Below the pieces are notes generated by a model. The model saw only the letters and a program-made list of their open reading frames with translations, did not search any database and was not told the DNA's origin. From positions 62,001 through 126,000 of the forward strand of contig CAVTTH010000004.1 of the NCBI GenBank assembly GCA_963737545.1: a stretch of 64,000 nt of DNA, written 5' to 3'. The DNA comes from CAVTTH01 sp963737545 (GTDB lineage Bacteria; Verrucomicrobiota; Verrucomicrobiia; Chthoniobacterales; UBA10450). This document shows positions 61,818 through 64,000 of the stretch, in pieces; the stretch's first letter is position 1, and every line of letters begins with the position of its first letter. A program made the position numbers and the translations under genes.

Positions 61818-63004
61818 TTCTTTCCTCCTGCTGCTTGCACTACTTTCTGCGCGGCATCGCCAAGATCGTCCGCGGCGATCACGGCCAGACCGGAATCGGC
61901 AATCAATTTCTTGCCCGCGTCAACGTTGGTTCCTTCCAGCCTAACGACCAGTGGAACCGGGAGCTTCACCGTCTTCACGGCGTTGATGATCCCCTGGGCG
62001 ATCACGTCGCACTTCATGATGCCGCCGAAAATGTTCACCAGAATCGCTTTCACCTTGTCGTCCGCGATCAGAATCTTGAAGGCCTCCGTTACCTGCTCTT
62101 CCGTCGCGCCGCCGCCGACATCGAGAAAGTTTGCGGGGCTGCCGCCGTAGAATTTGATGATGTCCATCGTCGCCATGGCAAGTCCGGCGCCGTTGACCAG
62201 ACAGGCGATGTTGCCATCGAGACCGATGTAATTCAGATCGTGTTTCGAAGCTTCGACTTCACGCGGATCCTCTTCGGCAATGTCGCGCAGCGCGGCAAGC
62301 TCCGGATGACGGAAAAGGGCATTGTCGTCGAAATTGAACTTGGCATCGAGTGCAAGCACTTCGCCCCCAGGCGTGACAATGAGCGGATTCACCTCCACCA
62401 TCGAACAATCACAGGCGATGAACGTTCGATACAACCCGTCGAACAACTTCGACGCCGCTTTCAACTGCGACGATTCAAACCCGAGCTGTTTCGCCAGCTT
62501 CCGGGTCTGGAACGTCTGCAATCCGGCCAGCGGATCAATCGGCTCGCGCATGATTTTCTCCGGCGTTTTCGCGGCGACGGTTTCAATTTCCACGCCGCCT
62601 TCGGTGCTCGCGACGATTAAGGGAGCCGCCGTCGCGCGATCGAGCAGAATGGCAAAGTAAATCTCTCGCGCAATCTCAGCTGACTTCACCACAAGAACCT
62701 TGTTCACAACGCGCCCAGCTGGGCCGGTTTGATAAGTGACCAGCGTTTGACCGAGCATCCTGCCGGCTATCTCGCGCGCTTCGGCCGGCGATTTGCACCG
62801 GTGGACGCCTCCCTTGAAACCGTTGGCGAACGTTCCCTTGCCGCGACCCCCGGCATGAATCTGCGCCTTTACCACGAGGTCGTTCGTCCCGAGCGCGCGC
62901 GCGACTTGCTCCGCTTCTTCCGGAGTCGACGCCACTTTGCCGATCGGCGTGGCGACTCCAAATTTCTGGAGCAACTCCTGAGCTTGGTATTCGTGAATGT
63001 TCAT
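61814..63004 (-). CDS. sucC: Succinyl-CoA synthetase beta subunit
   Basis: About 396 residues from the ATG at 63004, which gives the family start MNIHEYQAQELLQKFGVATP. The ATP-grasp domain includes VVKAQIHAGGRGKGTF, DCSMVEVNPLIVTPGGEVLALDAKFNFDDNA and CLVNGAGLAMATMDIIKFYGG; LVNIFGGIMKCDVIA closes the CoA-ligase part. The frame extends upstream by 31 codons without similarity. It is the first gene of the operon sucC-VOC-VOC-sucD-gltA. A 49-bp repeat (63075-63123), which recurs at 63953, lies about 70 bases upstream and may contain its promoter. Confidence 0.95.
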   Translation of the reverse strand: MNIHEYQAQELLQKFGVATPIGKVASTPEEAEQVARALGTNDLVVKAQIHAGGRGKGTFANGFKGGVHRCKSPAEAREIAGRMLGQTLVTYQTGPAGRVVNKVLVVKSAEIAREIYFAILLDRATAAPLIVASTEGGVEIETVAAKTPEKIMREPIDPLAGLQTFQTRKLAKQLGFESSQLKAASKLFDGLYRTFIACDCSMVEVNPLIVTPGGEVLALDAKFNFDDNALFRHPELAALRDIAEEDPREVEASKHDLNYIGLDGNIACLVNGAGLAMATMDIIKFYGGSPANFLDVGGGATEEQVTEAFKILIADDKVKAILVNIFGGIMKCDVIAQGIINAVKTVKLPVPLVVRLEGTNVDAGKKLIADSGLAVIAADDLGDAAQKVVQAAGGKK

Positions 63005-63074
63005 TCGAACGGCGCGCTGGGCAGACGTGCAATTAGCTCGCGAAACGCCGAGCGGCAACGCTTTTTCGTCGCGC

Positions 63075-63123
63075 AGTTTATCGCAACAAGATTTCACTTG
63101 TTACGAAGGGATCGCCGCCTCTA
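63075..63123. repeat. Direct repeat copy 1, between sucC and the methyltransferase gene
   Basis: The core GATTTCACTTGTTACGAA, followed by GGGATCGCCGCC, matches 63953-64000 with only about six differences over 48-49 bp, in the same orientation. It lies about 70 bases upstream of the sucC start (minus strand) and 51 bases upstream of the methyltransferase gene. Confidence 0.85.
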
Positions 63124-63173
63124 ACCTGATGAGGATAGAAATCAAACTGTCCCCGACGCGATAACACTGGGAG

Positions 63174-63935
63174 GTGCGAGCATTGACCGACTTACCTTTG
63201 CCGCCCATGGAATTCAGACGGCTCGTGGGACCGACCGAGCCCCGCTTCTTCGACAACCCCTCCTCCGCGCTTGTGTTCCCGGAAGTCAGAGAGGCGTTCT
63301 ACGCGTCGGTGTTCGATTTCGGCTGCGGTTGCGGCCGGCTCGCCCGCCAACTTCTCCAGCAGCGACCGCAGCCTGCGCGCTACCTTGGCGTGGATCGACA
63401 CAAAGGAATGGTTCACTGGTGCCAGGAGAACTTCACCGTTCACGCGCCGGGATTTCGATTCGAGCACCATAATGTGTTCCACGAAACCTTGAACCCAGGA
63501 GGCACCCCGGGCCATCTTCCCCTGCCGGCGAATGACGACGACGTCACGTTGTTCATTGCGTGGTCCGTCTTCACGCATCTGCTCGAGGCGGACGCGGAGT
63601 TTTATTTGCAAGAGTTGCGAAGGGTCCTGAGTCCCAACGGCGTGGCCGTTTGCACATGGTTTCTCTTCGACAAGGGCGACTTCCCCATGATGCAGGAATT
63701 CCAGAACACCCTCATGATCAATGCCACCGATCCGACCAATGCGGTGATCTTCGATCGCGCGTGGCTGACCGGGCAAATCGCCAAGGCGGGACTGGTCACG
63801 ACACGCATCGAGCCACCCCGCGTCAAAGGATTCCAGTGGAAGCTTCATCTGGAGCGAAACGTGGATGGCAGAGTCTCGCTCGATCTCCCCGAAGACCGGG
63901 CGGCAAGAGGAATCGCCCGGGCGCCCCTGGGCTGA
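63174..63935 (+). CDS. Class I SAM-dependent methyltransferase
   Basis: 253 residues from a GTG at 63174, with GGGAGG 8-13 bases upstream. Motif I is VFDFGCGCGRLARQLL near residue 47, the acidic motif is YLGVDRHKGMVHW, and a motif-IV-like region is LFIAWSVFTHLLEADAEFYLQELRRVLSPNGVAVCTWF. The N-terminal PMEFRRLVGPTEPRFFDNPSSALVFP block is seen in small methyltransferases of glycan clusters. Substrate is unknown. The gene is flanked on both sides by copies of a 48-bp direct repeat, which suggests insertion by duplication or as a cassette. Confidence 0.82.
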   Translation: MRALTDLPLPPMEFRRLVGPTEPRFFDNPSSALVFPEVREAFYASVFDFGCGCGRLARQLLQQRPQPARYLGVDRHKGMVHWCQENFTVHAPGFRFEHHNVFHETLNPGGTPGHLPLPANDDDVTLFIAWSVFTHLLEADAEFYLQELRRVLSPNGVAVCTWFLFDKGDFPMMQEFQNTLMINATDPTNAVIFDRAWLTGQIAKAGLVTTRIEPPRVKGFQWKLHLERNVDGRVSLDLPEDRAARGIARAPLG

Positions 63936-63952
63936 ACAGTCGTCCGACACAG

Positions 63953-64000
63953 AGTTATCGCAGCGAGATTTCACTTGTTACGAAAGGATCGCCGCGCCTA
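63953..64000. repeat. Direct repeat copy 2, at the window edge
   Basis: Second copy of the repeat at 63075-63123, starting 18 bases after the methyltransferase stop and running to the window end, so its true length is unknown. The differences are scattered substitutions plus a single-base gap. Confidence 0.85.

Noticed and set aside
63953..64000. Target-site duplication of a transposon carrying the methyltransferase
   Set aside because: The repeats are 48 bp with several differences, and no transposase or terminal inverted repeats are present.

Overview
This window looks like chromosome of a soil- or sediment-type member of the Verrucomicrobiota, probably close to the Chthoniobacterales. That placement is inference from gene content, not from a marker gene. 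The supporting content is an exosortase with an export lipoprotein and a giant TPR lipoprotein, dockerin and kelch secreted proteins, very large secreted proteins with Thr-Pro linkers, a PafA/Dop (Pup ligase/deamidase) family protein in an otherwise Gram-negative gene set (PagL, MsrPQ, DedA, MsbA-type ABC), and weak or absent Shine-Dalgarno sites with many TTG/GTG starts. No phage, integrase, transposase or CRISPR array was seen.

Layout. 1-9 kb: the end of a secreted glycoside-hydrolase-like protein, a sugar-nucleotide epimerase, and a giant secreted sugar-dehydrogenase/P-domain protein. 9-15 kb: nucleotide-sugar genes (RmlC-type epimerase, SAF-domain oxidoreductase, RfbF-type cytidylyltransferase, PIG-L deacetylase, LhgO-type oxidase, WbpA-type dehydrogenase). 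15-20 kb: exosortase, Wza-type export lipoprotein and PrsT-like TPR lipoprotein. 20-26 kb (minus strand): acpS/pdxJ, msrQ/msrP and a CDF metal-efflux gene followed by two Cys-motif envelope proteins. 26-31 kb: two MacB-type permeases, a double-receiver regulator, purB. 32-43 kb: a small conserved protein with its own terminator, dedA, an MsbA-like ABC transporter, an acyltransferase, two paralogous glycosyltransferase-like genes, an HtrA protease next to a catalytically dead paralogue, and the PafA/Dop gene. 43-50 kb: tRNA-Arg(ACG), an SNase-HhH protein, a PfkB kinase, thiE, accC/accB, a LolD-type ATPase and an RluA-type synthase. 50-59 kb: pagL, a Nudix protein, several small envelope proteins, an M48 protease and two secreted repeat proteins. 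59-63 kb: a TCA operon sucC-VOC-VOC-sucD-gltA. 63-64 kb: a methyltransferase between 48-bp direct repeats.

Two cross-cutting observations matter most. (1) At least ten conserved genes are broken by twelve single-base shifts, and every one is repaired by removing ONE base. This uniform sign, hitting housekeeping genes such as gltA and accC, points to insertion-type long-read errors rather than gene decay, so the breaks should be treated as provisional. (2) Short intergenic leaders carry tandem arrays with a 7-nt period. There are three word families: TTGGACG, CTGAAAT and GTCATTC. The clearest arrays lie just 5' of start codons and read in the sense direction of the gene they precede. This resembles the heptanucleotide STRR repeats known from filamentous cyanobacteria, but I know of no description for this lineage. 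Longer hairpin repeats of a REP/MITE-like kind are also scattered between genes.
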